Assembly (NCBI GenBank): GCA_000310025.1 | Contig: FN648396.1 | Coordinates: 1 to 64,000, forward strand | Origin: Ectocarpus siliculosus | Lineage: Eukaryota; Sar; Phaeophyceae; Ectocarpales; Ectocarpaceae | Direction of reading: 5' to 3' | DNA length: 64,000 nucleotides | Shown here: piece after piece, positions 44,726-56,040 of the stretch | How the letters are laid out: each line of letters begins with the position of its first letter | Position numbering within the stretch: the first letter of the stretch is position 1 | Position numbers and translations under genes: made by a program | The notes under the pieces: model-generated | Seen by the model: only the letters and a program-made list of their open reading frames with translations | Database searches by the model: none | Told to the model about the DNA's origin: nothing

Positions 44726-44849
44726 TAGGGGGGGGGGCAGCTAGCGGTGGGCCATCGGGGTCACCCCTCAAGTTGTCGAAATAGCAGACGGTCAACATGG
44801 ACGAGACGGGGGTGTGGTTCGAGAGCCATGCCAAGTCGACCGCGACGGT

Positions 44850-46028
44850 GAGTAGCAGGTGTGGTACGAGAGCACCCCTCCTGTGTTGGTGTCGTTCTCG
44901 TAGGAGTCAAATGAAATAGGTGTCATGCAGCTGCTGGGTGGGAATTATTCGGCCTTTGCCTGCACCACGGCTACTGCGATACCATCGTGTACATATCATC
45001 GCGCAAGTGACAATTTATCACCTGTCTCTCTGGACTACCAAAGCATCTATTCCCCAGAAACCACGACTCTACCAACAAGACACGGCTGGGTACTTCCGCC
45101 GTGGCAAATTTAGTCGAGCTTAAACTCTCGTGGCATGACAATTTTTCGGTGTTGTATCGGCTATCGGTCGACTCTTACCTTAGCGTCCGCCGGTCCGCGT
45201 CGTCCCGCAGCCTCCACGCGCGCTCTCGCCAAGCCAGGTTCTATGGTACAACAATCGCACCGGAAAGGACGGGGGCATGCGGACAGGAGAAGGTACTGTA
45301 AGCTTGCATGGGACCGGCAGCGACTAGCCCAGGACTTGATTTTTTTATTCGGATAGACGTCGACGTAAACGCGAAGGCGTATTCAAAACAACAACAACAA
45401 CAGACAGACAGACAGACATATGTATAAGACGACCAGCTACTGTTAAATAAGCAGGCGCACAATGGCCGACCATGAAAATACATTTATCGATACGACCAAG
45501 TGTACTATTGGGTAGGTGAGAAAGAAGCGTGGCCGTACAGCACCTAATACCGGTCCTCCGGGAATTCACACTTGTTTGCTGTCGCCCGGGACTGCGTTGC
45601 GAAACGATAGATTCAAGGTCTACTAAAGGTATAGGACTCGTTCTCAGCAGGGTCACGCTACAACTTCGACTTGTGTTCACGCCCACCTCACCTCTTTGAC
45701 GAAGGGCTCTAGGCCCAGTCGGGTGGGGAAGTCGCACCGCGTGCTAACCTTGTCGGTCTAGAAGGTATAAAGACCCGTATTTCAAACGGCTCAGGTGGAG
45801 CACACCGTTCGACGGAAGCTTCCCCGAAAACGGTTCTCATGTAGATGGGTGCGTCCGCCCGCTAAGATAGTTCAGAAAAAAAATCACGTCAATTCATCGG
45901 GAGTCAGTTGCTTGACGATTGGGAAAGAAGTTTTGCCAGCCAGCGGGTTCGTCAAAGGGGTGGTATTGGCGACGATGAAATACCGCGACACCAGAGAAAG
46001 CGCGCACACGAGTGGCGAAATACCCCCA

Positions 46029-46030
<2 letters not shown>
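44850..46030. other. No gene recognised
   Basis: Contains (CAA)n plus (CAGA)n at 45385-45418. Short frames only. Confidence 0.4.
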
Positions 46031-46080
<50 letters not shown>

Positions 46081-46087
46081 GGGGGGG
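46031..46087. repeat. (GA)n followed by poly-G, ending at a gap
   Basis: About 39 nt of GA and 17 G lie directly before the unknown bases; another G run (46195-46211) follows the gap. Assembly collapse is likely here. Confidence 0.95.
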
Positions 46088-46187
46088 NNNNNNNNNNNNN
46101 NNNNNNNNNNNNNNNNNNNNNNNNNNNNNNNNNNNNNNNNNNNNNNNNNNNNNNNNNNNNNNNNNNNNNNNNNNNNNNNNNNNNNNN
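46088..46187. other. Assembly gap, 100 N
   Basis: Exactly 100 unknown bases, probably a placeholder of unknown true size. Confidence 0.99.
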
Positions 46188-48940
46188 AAGCAGGGGGGGG
46201 GGGGGGGGGGGTCTCGTAGATCAGTAGAACGGTTGCAAGACTATTTTTTCCTCTAGCCTTTAACACTCATCAAGATTTTGACAATCAACCCCTCCTCCCC
46301 ACTTCAACGCCACGCCACCACCGGGATACCTCGAGCGCAAAAATAACACGCTGCAACCTCAAAACTCCAAACCTGTTGCACCCTCCCATCCACCCCGTCA
46401 TCCCAAGCGTACCCTTCGATCGTCTCCTTCTCCATGAACAGCCTCAAGGGCTACCTCTACCCCAGGTCACGCATACGAAATCGTCTCCCTCTCTCCCTCA
46501 CATCGACACCCTCGTCCGCGTCTCCTCCCCCCTCGACGCCCCCCTTGCTCCCCCCGTTGCTGCAGCCACCACAGTGGTCCCGGCCACGGAGTTGGCGGCG
46601 GCGGTTGCAGGCTGCGGGCAGATGAGCAGGGTGAGGCAGGGTCGACATGGTACATCCCATCAAGATTGACGTGCAGGAGAAACCACAGACTCTAAGGACA
46701 CGCTGGAGGCGAGACCGACCAAAAAAACACAGGACCGCAAAAGTACAAAACGGGGGCAGCACATGATGCGAGGAGAGGCTCTAATTGGGGGAGTTGGGGG
46801 CTTATTGGCTGCGCCATCATCATGTTTGCTGTCGGTCATATCAACATGACGATCCCGGATGCCTTGTCGTGCACACACAACTGACCTACCGCCGCAAGAA
46901 AGCCGCTCGCTATACGTACACCCCACACGACACATGTCGTTTCGAGGCGACGACACGACACGCGATACGCACCGTCTATCTTGTCGAAGAGGTCCACTCC
47001 ATTGTAGCGATAACACTCCTCCGCACTGCACTTACGCGTCGATTGCACTGCGCCATCAAGATCCTCGACCGTTCAAAGGATAGAACAGGAGGAGATCCAA
47101 AAAAAGAAAAACAGACAGACATGCCGACTCAGCCAGGACCCAACCAAACGGAAAAAAACAAAAAAAACGCGCACCGCCTGCAAGAAGTAACCTTGCACGC
47201 AGCACGAAGCCCAAGCATCACGCACGACAAGAAGTCTATCCGGTAGGATAGGGCAGGCGACGTGGTTCCGCCGACACGTTCGCAAACTCGAAATGCGCAA
47301 GGTTCAGCCAGAAAACGAACACGCAACACCAGCTGACGCTATCGCCGTCGGTGTGCATGCTTCTGTCGTGTTTTCCCACCTACTCTGCTGTACCTGTCCT
47401 GTTTTGCGTTGATCGTCGGACCGCTCCTAAGGTTCCCGCAACTCCCCCCAACCAAGCTGGACACCAAGACCGTTGAGGACGAAGGCGAGAGCCGGTGATT
47501 CGGTTCACCTGCGCTGCAGCCCGCAGTCAAGGGAACCAGGGTTGGGGTTGGGCGAACGGTCGAAGCTTCAGGACAAGAGACGGAAGGCGTCGCCGGTGTT
47601 CACTTTTGACAAGATGTCAGCGTTCCACGAGGGGGGACGGCCTGAACGTCATGTCGCCCAACTACCCCAGGCGGGGAAGTTGCGGGATGTTTTGCGGGAT
47701 GTTCCCTGCCCCGACTAACAACCACGCCTCAAGCATGACGCGGATTTTGAAGACTTTCTAACCGACCAAAGGAGTTAGACACGCCGACCGTCAAATGAGA
47801 CCGACACACAACACAACGCAAACAAAGGATGCTTCCACTTCGCGAGCAGCTGCAGCGGGACTACCCGCTTGTGTCTACAACGGGCTAGCCCCAAAATCGA
47901 TTCGAAAACCAAACGATCACGGCCCGCAAGCGGGACCAATCACGAGCACATGTAGGCACACATCAACTTGGCCAGTAAACAAGGACGGTCCGCAACCAGA
48001 GGTTATTCTTCGTTCTCTAGCCGCGCACCGTTCCGGCGCTCTGTGCCCCCCGTCCCCCCCCGTCCCCCCTCCTCACCGAGGTTGAGGATCCCGTTTCTCA
48101 GGAGGGCTCCACCATCAACAGCTGATGCAGGCACGAGTTAGACCCAAGTTCCGTAGCCCCACGCGTCGAGCACGGACTGGAAAAGGCAGCACCGGTTGCG
48201 CGTGCGAGAAAAAAAAGGCATATCCCTCGACGGCCGTTTCGCGATGTACAGCCATTAACACTAAGAGCGGAGGCATCGATGGCAGATGTCTCCAAATGAA
48301 TTTGTACGGAGAGGCTGAAGAGTTCAGGCACGGCCGCGCCGTCGGTCGGAAAAAAACATATCATGCAGTTCTCACGTGTTCTTTCGTCTTCGCTCCACAG
48401 GGACACGAATCTTTTTTTTTTTTCTGTGGACGCAACCCCGCCGACGACAAAACCGACACTTAGCAAAGAACTCAACAAGACAAAATCGTCTACCGCTCGC
48501 CAAGAAAGACAAGAAAAGCGGTCGTTGACAAAAAACAAATTACAAAAGAAGTACGAAATACGAAGTTTATCGCTCGTTCGTATGAGTATGGGGGCTGCTT
48601 GTGATCGTTGAGTCCGATCTGTGCGTCCTCTGTGGGGGCTATATGTGTGTGTGATGAGTATGTAGGCGATTGGAGACTAAGTGCGGACCCCCCTGGAAGA
48701 CCACATGTCGGTATGCTCCGGTCGCTTCCCTGTGGGGTCAGCAATCCTTGTCCTGTGTGATATACATGATGGCTACGCGCGTTCCTGGGATAACTTCGTC
48801 CCCAGTAGTCAACACCAGCCACTGACGGCACTGCAACGAACAAAGACCAAGGAATGGAGCCCCAAGTCTCCACCAGTCGTCCAGCGTTCGCGTTCGGGTT
48901 AGAGAGCGAAGACAATAGAGGTGACAGTTTCAAACTTGAA
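46188..48940. other. No gene recognised
   Basis: Open frames up to about 150 codons on both strands overlap one another and show no domain. C-rich runs at 48045-48070 and a T run at 48412-48424 are the only notable tracts. Confidence 0.4.
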
Positions 48941-48946
48941 CGCTCT

Positions 48947-50818
48947 TTAACACTTCTTCTGCAAAACAAAAATTTCCCACGCACTCCCATACTTCTCCCA
49001 TATAGCCTCAAACACGGCATCCGGCGTTTGACAGAGCTTGCTGCCTGATCGTGTGCTACCCTTACCACCATCAGGCCTGAACGACCACGTCAGCCCCTTA
49101 CGCCCAAATTCGTTCTTCCTTCGTAGAGCCACTGTACGAGCCATCTTGCGGATTGCGTCTGCTTTGGACAGAGGCCTTACGTGTACTGGCACTGTACGAG
49201 CCACATTGTGGATTGAGTCTGCATTGGTGGGAGACCCTGCGTTCTCCGCGGTGGCATCGACGTCCCCTCCTCGCAGCTCCATCATGTTTTGGGGTTGCAA
49301 ACTGACCCTAGGAACACGTACAAAGCTGCTTACAGCGGCTGACCCTGGCCCCGTTTCCCTCGGTCTTGCGAGCCACAATCGACGTCGTCCACAAGCTCTA
49401 CCTTCGCTCGTACTGCTTCCGCCCCTAGCATTTGCTCCACCTGGGTTATCAGGGCCTCGGCCCATGTAGCCATTAACGTTGAGATTCCCCTCACCCCCGA
49501 CCAACGGTGCCACACTAGTCAACCTGGACGTAGCTCTCATCTCGGTATCCTCACGTCGCCCCCACGACAACCCCCCCCCATGAATACCTCCATCCTTCGC
49601 CCCCTGGTCACTACGGGACGTGGTTTCTTTCCTGCCTATCTCCATGCCGTGTCCACCAGAGTCGCTCTCGTTTTCACGAGAACTACCACCACTAACACTA
49701 CCACTACCATCAACACCACCCTCGCACGGATACTCAGCATGTCCCTCCGGTCTGTCGTCATCTGCACGACCGCCGTGATACATCTCACGGTCTAGCCACC
49801 GGACACTCGTGTCCCGTACATTGTCCACGGGATCTGGCAGGCCTTCCCCGCCTGGGGACGCGTCACCGCCGTCACCACCATCATGAATAGGAGACCCCAC
49901 GACATCCATCCCCCTACCACTAACCTGCAATGTCGCGCTGCCGTCCGTCTGGGTATCCTGAAATGGCCCCTGCTCATATGTCCTTCCTCTCTTCAACCGG
50001 TGAACGCCGGCGGCGTTCGCGCCTGCGCCGGCAATCACTGAGTCACCGCTGCTACCATCGCCACCAAGTCCATCGACAGAATAGGGACATCCATTCTGTC
50101 GGCACCACAGGCGCTCGTCTACGGTACCCTCGCGAGTGCCACCAACGTTTCCCGGATCCTCGGCACAACCTTCTCCTTTCGCCTCCTCTACACCACCGCC
50201 GAGGTCTACGTTGTGGCTAATGTACCCGCGCCTCATATCCTGTACGTTGTCCTCACGTTCTTCTATGCCATCTTCCGCGGGGCGTGTCGCCACACCATCA
50301 AAACCACCGTCAAAACTGTAGTCCCCACAATCCATCTCACTAGGAGCATCGTCAAAGTCAGCCACGCCATCTGCCTCGGGGAAAGCCGCGCCCCCCCCCT
50401 GATTGCACACGGACGAACTGAACAACGCGTCGCCGACGTCATCGTCTTCTTGTCCGTTGCCTGAGATATGACATTTTGTGCGCCGGGGCGGAGGACCTCT
50501 ACTGTCGTGATATCCCGGTCGGTGCCTTACAGTGCCTCTGCTTGGGCTCACTCTACTACCGACTTCGCCGTCGCTTGAAGCACCTGAATATTTGTTCCTG
50601 GCCATATCGACCCTCCTCCAAGGGCGCCACTTGGCATCTCCTCGTAGCGGAGATTCTCTGGCCGCGTCGCTGTCTCCGTCGATGTCCTCTTCGTCAGAGC
50701 CGGAGAAAGAACTAGTAGATGGCTCCCTGAAGCCACCACCCGGTGCTTCGTCTGCCTCGTCATCTCCAGTGTTGACGTCTGGCGGCTGGGCATTGGAAGA
50801 AGGGTCGTTAGGGGCCAT
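48947..50818 (-). CDS. 623-codon single-exon ORF, disordered Gly/Asp-rich protein of unknown function
   Basis: The longest intact frame outside the retrotransposons. The first ~500 residues are low-complexity and acidic (Gly, Asp, Glu, Ser), with short patches of Arg, and would be largely unstructured. From about residue 520 the sequence turns basic, with two related segments (DSIHNVARTV and DAIRKMARTV), then RRKNEFGRKGLTWSFRPDGG, then an ordered-looking end, AVFEAIWEKYGSAWEIFVLQ. A nuclear or nucleic-acid-binding role is possible from charge alone. The ATG at 50818 is the first in frame, with a TAG 17 codons upstream. A TATA-like box at 50986-50992 would place transcription start shortly upstream of it. 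Could be a host gene or the product of an unrecognised transposon. Confidence 0.5.
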   Translation of the reverse strand: MAPNDPSSNAQPPDVNTGDDEADEAPGGGFREPSTSSFSGSDEEDIDGDSDAARESPLRGDAKWRPWRRVDMARNKYSGASSDGEVGSRVSPSRGTVRHRPGYHDSRGPPPRRTKCHISGNGQEDDDVGDALFSSSVCNQGGGAAFPEADGVADFDDAPSEMDCGDYSFDGGFDGVATRPAEDGIEEREDNVQDMRRGYISHNVDLGGGVEEAKGEGCAEDPGNVGGTREGTVDERLWCRQNGCPYSVDGLGGDGSSGDSVIAGAGANAAGVHRLKRGRTYEQGPFQDTQTDGSATLQVSGRGMDVVGSPIHDGGDGGDASPGGEGLPDPVDNVRDTSVRWLDREMYHGGRADDDRPEGHAEYPCEGGVDGSGSVSGGSSRENESDSGGHGMEIGRKETTSRSDQGAKDGGIHGGGLSWGRREDTEMRATSRLTSVAPLVGGEGNLNVNGYMGRGPDNPGGANARGGSSTSEGRACGRRRLWLARPRETGPGSAAVSSFVRVPRVSLQPQNMMELRGGDVDATAENAGSPTNADSIHNVARTVPVHVRPLSKADAIRKMARTVALRRKNEFGRKGLTWSFRPDGGKGSTRSGSKLCQTPDAVFEAIWEKYGSAWEIFVLQKKC

Positions 50819-50963
50819 TCGATCTTGGCTTCCTCCTGAGATTCTGTTGTGACGACCGCCCTACTGGCGGAGTCTTGCCTCGCTTGGCATCGCGGTTAAA
50901 TTCTTCGAGGAGGCCGACGCGCGCGCAGGCTTTCTTGTCGCTCCCAACATTTTTGCCCTTCAT
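50808..50963 (-). CDS. 51-codon ORF overlapping the 623-codon ORF start
   Basis: From the ATG at 50963 a basic, protein-like peptide containing VGLLEEFNRDAKRGKTPP ends at a TAA that overlaps the start of the 623-codon frame by 11 nt, one frame apart. It may be the original N-terminus separated by a frameshift, an upstream ORF, or chance. The TATA-like box is only 23-29 bp upstream of its ATG, so this ATG may fall outside the mRNA. Confidence 0.3.
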   Translation of the reverse strand: MKGKNVGSDKKACARVGLLEEFNRDAKRGKTPPVGRSSQQNLRRKPRSNGP

Positions 50964-50983
50964 CCCCAGGAGGGAAGAAATAC

Positions 50984-50994
50984 TCTATATACCG
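50984..50994 (-). promoter_or_regulatory. TATA-like box
   Basis: GGTATATAGAG on the minus strand, about 168-176 bp before the ATG of the 623-codon ORF. Confidence 0.4.
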
Positions 50995-50999
50995 GGCTC

Positions 51000-51735
51000 T
51001 GCCAACCAATGCGATATAGGGGCCGTTCTGCAATTTGCGCCTAATTATGGAACGTCCGAAAATAATCGCTTTTGTTCGACCAAGAGCGAGGTCTGCAAGT
51101 AGAGCACCGATTTACGATCTGCTGGCTTGTAAGGAGGAAGCAATTTAGGCACTCTTCGTCACACCGGTTTCGTCGCACTCCGACGACAGATGGCCGTGCT
51201 TGACAGGCATTTGTCCCAAAAATCATTGGACATTTGTACCCCTTTTCCCGCGGGGAGTTATAGAGAGGTAATGGAGCAACAAAAATCGGAGATCTCCCAC
51301 CCCCACACACGTAGTTGCTTGGTTCCAACCAGGAGAAACAGAGGAAGCACTCAACTAAACACGCAACACCGCTGGGAGGGGCAAGACAGCACTGGCGAAG
51401 GAAGGGAATCATACATACAGCTCGTGGCCGATGTCATTGTCATTGCTGTTGCTTCGGTGTGTGGGGAGGGATCATCGGTGAACCAAACCTGCGCCTGGGG
51501 CAACAAAAATACAAAGAAACTGATCCCGGCAGACGCCTGCCGCGTATCGTTTTACGGCTGTGCCACATTCTCGCGCTCGGAATTTCTGAGCGTCCTACAG
51601 CCTGCCGGTCGGTCTTAATCACCACACGAGACGTTTCATACACACAGCTCGCGGGGAATACCCTTACAATTTCTGTTACATTACTCTGTGAAGAGAAACC
51701 ACAGAAAAACTTAAATCGATAGGGGAACATATGGA
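51000..51735. other. No gene recognised
   Basis: Frames of 115-142 codons overlap on both strands with no domain. Confidence 0.4.
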
Positions 51736-51736
51736 A

Positions 51737-51998
51737 ATGTATGGCGTATGCACACCGGTTTGCCGTAGGTGACACAAGATACCACACACCCTGTACCGAT
51801 TCTTAAAGCCAAAATCTCCACGACGAACAGGATGCTTAATCCCAGCGAGATGTCGGAAAGCTCTCGGCAAGAAGGAGGCGGTTCCCACACCAACATTTTG
51901 GGCACCGCCACCTTTTGTGATGTGGAGCAACCAAGCTTTGGAAATTGGTCCAGGGTGTGGTATCTTGTGTCACCCACGGTACTGCTGTATGCACACGA
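51737..51998. mobile_element. Foldback element, ~50-bp arms
   Basis: 51741-51793 and 51951-51998 are inverted copies around the perfect 20-mer GGTGACACAAGATACCACAC, with GTATGCACA-type ends. The spacer is about 155 bp and non-coding. Confidence 0.7.
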
Positions 51999-51999
51999 A

Positions 52000-53530
52000 C
52001 CTCAACGGCCGTTCGTTCTGCGGGAGCCTTTTTTTTTAGAATATTTTCGTTGATGACTCGAATTCACAATTCAAAATAATAGACTGCACCCGCCCCCCTG
52101 CAAAATACATCGCAGATACTAGAGTACTGCAAGGCATTGAGTCGGCTACCACGCGGCTCAATACCCCGCCTTGTCTAGGTACAGGCCTGGGTTTTACAGA
52201 GCTGGGTAGTCCGCACAAAGTATCCTAAGCGTTCACTCTCTTGGCCGCTCATGCTAAACTGACTCACCGGCGACGGGTCCAGGGCAGGAATAGAAGGATC
52301 TTGTTGCTTTTCTTCTTCGCCAACGTCCTCCTCCTCCTCCTCCTCCTCCTCCTCCTCCTCCTCCTCCCCCTCATCCTCCATCCTGAGGTTTGGCAATGCA
52401 GAACGTCAAGACCGTGGAGGTCCGAGGTGGGAGTCTTCGTACTTTGGTACACATGCATGCAGCTGAAAACATGCGGCATGCGGATTGAAACCCAGAAAAA
52501 TCCAGAATACACATCAAGGTCGTAGGAGTGGTGTCGTGCATGTATTCAGTATTTCGGTGTCGTACATTCGATACACAAACATGGTCGTTTGTGTGTGCGT
52601 CACCCACATGTGGAACATTGTTTTGAGCGCAATAATCTTTCATTGACGATGCTGCACAGCACTGTGCACTTTTTTATTCACTACTGGAATGTTTACGTGT
52701 TAAGCATGGCGTCCTCACGAACAGACATTCTTTCTGCGTGTTGCGGCCTTGCCTGTGTATATTGAAAAGAGTTTTGTTGTACTTTACATGTGCGTGCCTC
52801 GTGAGAACAGCGCCCTGTATCAGAGAATCAAGACATCACCCAAGTGGAGACAGGAGCGTTCACTAAACACATGCTTGTCGGGAATATCTATGAGTGAGAG
52901 TGAGTGTGTGGCGTGCAGTATACGCAGAAATAGGTAAAATGTATGCATGTTCCTTTGATGATTTCGCTGTCAAAATCCAAGCAATATGGAGTAGCAGCAG
53001 CTATGCTTACAGTGGTGACACGCAATAGAATAATCTACGAAGTACTAGCTCAAATAGTCAACGAGCTGGCCGTAGTAGCCTCAATATTCAAACGCAAGGA
53101 TATGTACGATACGCACGCGGGGCTGCCAGGATGACCCGTTGAGATATTTCGTCGGCGGCCGAGGCGGAGATCCAGGGGTCAGGTACAGGGGTTATTGTTT
53201 TTGGTGTTGTCTTGTTTTGAGCTGGGCACAAGCGTGCACCTACCCCGCGTACTAAATCCCTTTCATCGTCATCTAAATCCAAAATGGGCCCGGAGCCAGT
53301 ACACCAAAGACATTTTTTGTAGTCTCTTTGTTCCGAGACAAACCGAGCTGCTACGGCACTCTAGTTTATACGGCTGCTGCTATTTTGCATACCAGCATAC
53401 GGATAAACCTGAGCAGCCTGCAAAATGTCTGCTGTCTGCAGAAACATACCACAGAAAACGGTCACCCTGGTAGAGGTTCTACTCCCGATTCTCTCTCTCC
53501 GTCTCTCCCCCCCGTCCTACTAACACTGTT
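52000..53530. other. No gene recognised; (TCC)n at 52326-52368
   Basis: The trinucleotide run gives poly-Ser/Leu or poly-Glu in chance frames. No other feature. Confidence 0.5.
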
Positions 53531-53535
53531 GTTGG

Positions 53536-53536
<1 letters not shown>

Positions 53537-53572
<36 letters not shown>

Positions 53573-53655
53573 CCTGCTGATGCTGATGCTGATGCGGGTG
53601 CGGCTCAGGATGATGCCACCGCGGCTGCTGCTGCTGCTGCGGCTTCTGCTGCTCG
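53537..53655. repeat. (CTG)n microsatellite, interrupted
   Basis: About eleven pure CTG units, then TTC/CTGATG variants, then a second CTG run near 53625-53650. Confidence 0.95.
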
Positions 53656-53814
53656 GAAAAGGCGAATCATGTGTAGTGGCAACGTGCGGCGTGGCGGGGC
53701 ATTTTGTTTGGCTCGAATATTCTCTTTTCGACGGGGACCCAATGGAAAACGAAACAAGATGCATGCTTATCAGGCCGTTAGCACAGACATGAGCAGGAAC
53801 AAGTGGTCAAAGGG

Positions 53815-53866
53815 GCCCGTGGATGAAAAATGACATAAATGTACCGTGGATGAAAAATGACCCAAA
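53815..53866. repeat. 27-bp direct duplication
   Basis: [23 protein letters not shown] occurs twice in tandem; the variable bases are the only differences over about 20 bp. Confidence 0.85.
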
Positions 53867-54511
53867 CAAGGGGGAGATAAATACAACGCCTTTTCGGTTC
53901 TTGCCTGCAAAAGGCAGTACCTGCCGTCGGCTACAAGGTTGAGCTCTGGGGAAAGGTGATTCACAGAGGGGGTGGTGGTCAACAACAGCAGCCAAAAGAA
54001 AAAACTCGGCCCGGTCTCAAGCCTTTCGTTCGTTGATCACGACGCAACTCAAAAGCGTGTGACAGATGGCAAGGCTACCGGGGAAGGTACATAAAATTAT
54101 TCCTCACTAGACCCTCAAACACAACCGTAGAGAGGTGTACGGCAGTGGCAGTACACGAAAGGGAGGTGTATAGCAGTACATGAACGGCGGAGTGTAGCAG
54201 CGCCAGGATGTGTATGTTGTGTGAATGTTGTGCCTCGCTCTCGTAGTCTTGTTGAAAAGAAAAATTCGCTATCCTGTCTCTCTGCTGGGCGTTTTCGCGA
54301 GATACCTACAAACACAGACCCAACGTCAGTACGCTTCAAACAAACACATAGCAGTCTAAGGTTGGTTGTTTGTTCTCCACCTGTTGCCTTTCTCTCTTCT
54401 GGCTTGAAAAGACGAGAACAAAAACGGCCGATCCAACGTGTGGTCCTGTGTAGCTAACAGCAGCATATCTATCTGTGTCTCTTGTGTCTCTCTTTGGCTC
54501 GCCGTGAACTA

Positions 54512-54525
54512 GCCTATAAAAGAAC

Positions 54526-54571
<46 letters not shown>
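54512..54571 (+). repeat. (CAG)14 tract just downstream of a TATA box
   Basis: CTATAAAAG at 54514 is followed after about 6 nt by roughly fourteen pure CAG units (54528-54570). No long gene follows on the plus strand; the minus frame reads through it as poly-Ala. Confidence 0.8.
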
Positions 54572-54572
<1 letters not shown>

Positions 54573-54916
54573 GAGCACCAAAACAATCACGCCTACGTCG
54601 GCTTTTGGCGGGGACGCTTGCTTCCCTACATAATAGTGCGGTACAGATGCCCTGGTAGTCGAGGCAACGTTCACGGTTTGAGCGGGAAGAAGATGTGACA
54701 GCAGGGAAAATAGGAGGCACAAGTGTAGGCTTTTAACTTGGCGGCTAGTCGGTGCAATGGGCTCCAGCCCCTTGCGATTAGTAGACGCATGTTGTACGTA
54801 CAGACACACCCCGTGCAAAAGAGTGTGACCTGGGATTATCAATACGCCTACCTGAATTTGTCGGGATATCTCTTAGCAATTTTTTCTTGCTATTTGACAT
54901 GTAAAGAAAAAATGTC

Positions 54917-54962
54917 ACCCCTTTCAGTGCCCTTTCAGTGCCCTTTCAGTGCCCTTTCAGTG
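54917..54962. repeat. 11-bp minisatellite, four copies
   Basis: CCCTTTCAGTG repeated exactly four times. Confidence 0.93.
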
Positions 54963-54994
54963 GGTATTAAAACCAAAGGTTTACTCGGTAATTT

Positions 54995-55260
54995 TTCCGC
55001 CGTTGCATTACCGCCGTGGTGGGCGGTCCCGGTAGTCCGCCGTTTTACCGTCGTTTTTTTGTTTTACGACCTCCGCCAAAAGAGTTACCGCCGAAAACCA
55101 CGTTACCGCCTACAGCCAAAACAATTTCCGGGAGAAACCGCCGAAAAACGACCCAAAATATATATGTTGTACCGCCTCCGCCAAAGCCGTTACCGCCAAA
55201 AATTGCATTACCGCCTACCGCCCAAACAATTACCGCCATACGTCAATACCGCCGAACGAT
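54995..55260. repeat. TACCGCC-type degenerate repeat, first block
   Basis: Units of the form TTACCGCC(G/T/A)...AAAA recur every 10-25 bp. It opens with GCATTACCGCCGTGGTGGGCGGTCCCGGTA, quoted here only by its core CGTGGTGGGCGG, which also opens the second block. Both strands stay open through the blocks (Pro-rich plus, Gly-rich minus) because of the repeat, not because of a gene. Confidence 0.85.
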
Positions 55261-55654
55261 TGGCTGAGTAAGTAGAGGTCTAGCCTCGACTTCTGTACCA
55301 CAGTATGATTCAGGAGTTCAAGTACATGTGTGGACGTACTTCTTCCGACCATTTCTTGTTCATGAAGTGTGTTCTTTGGTTCGGGTTCGTTTTCGGGAGA
55401 ACCATTGAATGTATTCAGTGGACAGGGAGACGAGGAGGCACACACATGTTTTTATGTGGAATTGACTCTAAAATGTGAAAGCCATGGTGAAAACGACAAA
55501 ACAAACCACATGGAAGTACACGATGGTCAATCTTCGGCAAAGTGGTTAGCCGTCTGTTCGGGTGCGCCAACTTGGCACCGCAAATGCCGCCTTGTTGTCG
55601 TGTCGCTTGAAGTTGTGGCCATAGGCAATGGCAATCATTTCTGCCGTGAAATTC

Positions 55655-56040
55655 CTGCCGTGGTGGGCGGTCCCGGTAACCCGCCGTTTTACCGCCATTT
55701 CTTTTGTTTTACCCCCTCCGCCAAACTCGTTAGCGCCAAAAAACGCGTCACCGTCTACCGCCAAGACAAATTACCGCCGTATGGCGTTACCGCCGAAAAA
55801 TTACCGCCAAAATTATGTTTAACCACCTCCGCCAAAGTCGTTACCGCCGAAAATCGTAATACCGCTTACCGCCAAAACAATTACCGCCGAATGGCAATAC
55901 CGCCGAAACAATGCCGCCAAAAATTGGTTTTACCGCCTATCACCAAAGTCGTTACCGCCGAAAAACGCATTACCGCCTATCACCAAAATAATTACCGCCA
56001 AACGGCATTACCGCCGAAGCCTTGTCCGCCTAAAAAAACG
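55655..56040. repeat. TACCGCC-type degenerate repeat, second block
   Basis: A longer version of the block at 54995, starting CCTGCCGTGGTGGGCGGTCC and containing at least fifteen TACCGCC cores. The 390 bp between the blocks is not repetitive. Confidence 0.85.

Larger units (their letters stand above)
43490..44847 (+). pseudogene. pogo/CENP-B-type DDE transposase, broken
   Basis: Pieces of one transposase appear in order: a [11 protein letters not shown] start (43503), a [13 protein letters not shown] helix-turn-helix (about 43600), a long coil and helical region to 43860, a CENP-B-type second helix-turn-helix with WCKRFLKAH, then SVRAVT and GQKLP (43947-44025), and the first catalytic Asp in VNMDETGVWF (about 44791-44820). 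Two frameshifts lie near 43546 and at the G run around 43580. A GTAAGG donor at 44089 and an ATAGCAG acceptor at 44787 suggest a 699-nt intron, and a GTGAGT donor follows at 44848. The phases at 44088/44788 do not agree, and the remaining DD residues are not found downstream. Confidence 0.7.

Noticed and set aside
45795-46266. Frames spanning the 100-N gap
   Set aside because: The translation is mostly unknown residues plus GA and G runs.
46785-47246. Plus-strand frame of 153 codons
   Set aside because: No recognisable motif, and a similar-sized frame exists on the opposite strand; best treated as chance.
53328-53792. Plus-strand frame of 154 codons with a leucine-rich stretch
   Set aside because: The leucines come from the CTG microsatellite; the rest has no protein-like character.
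54336-54842. Minus-strand frame of 168 codons with poly-Ala
   Set aside because: Poly-Ala is the CAG tract read in reverse; no domain and no conservation evidence.
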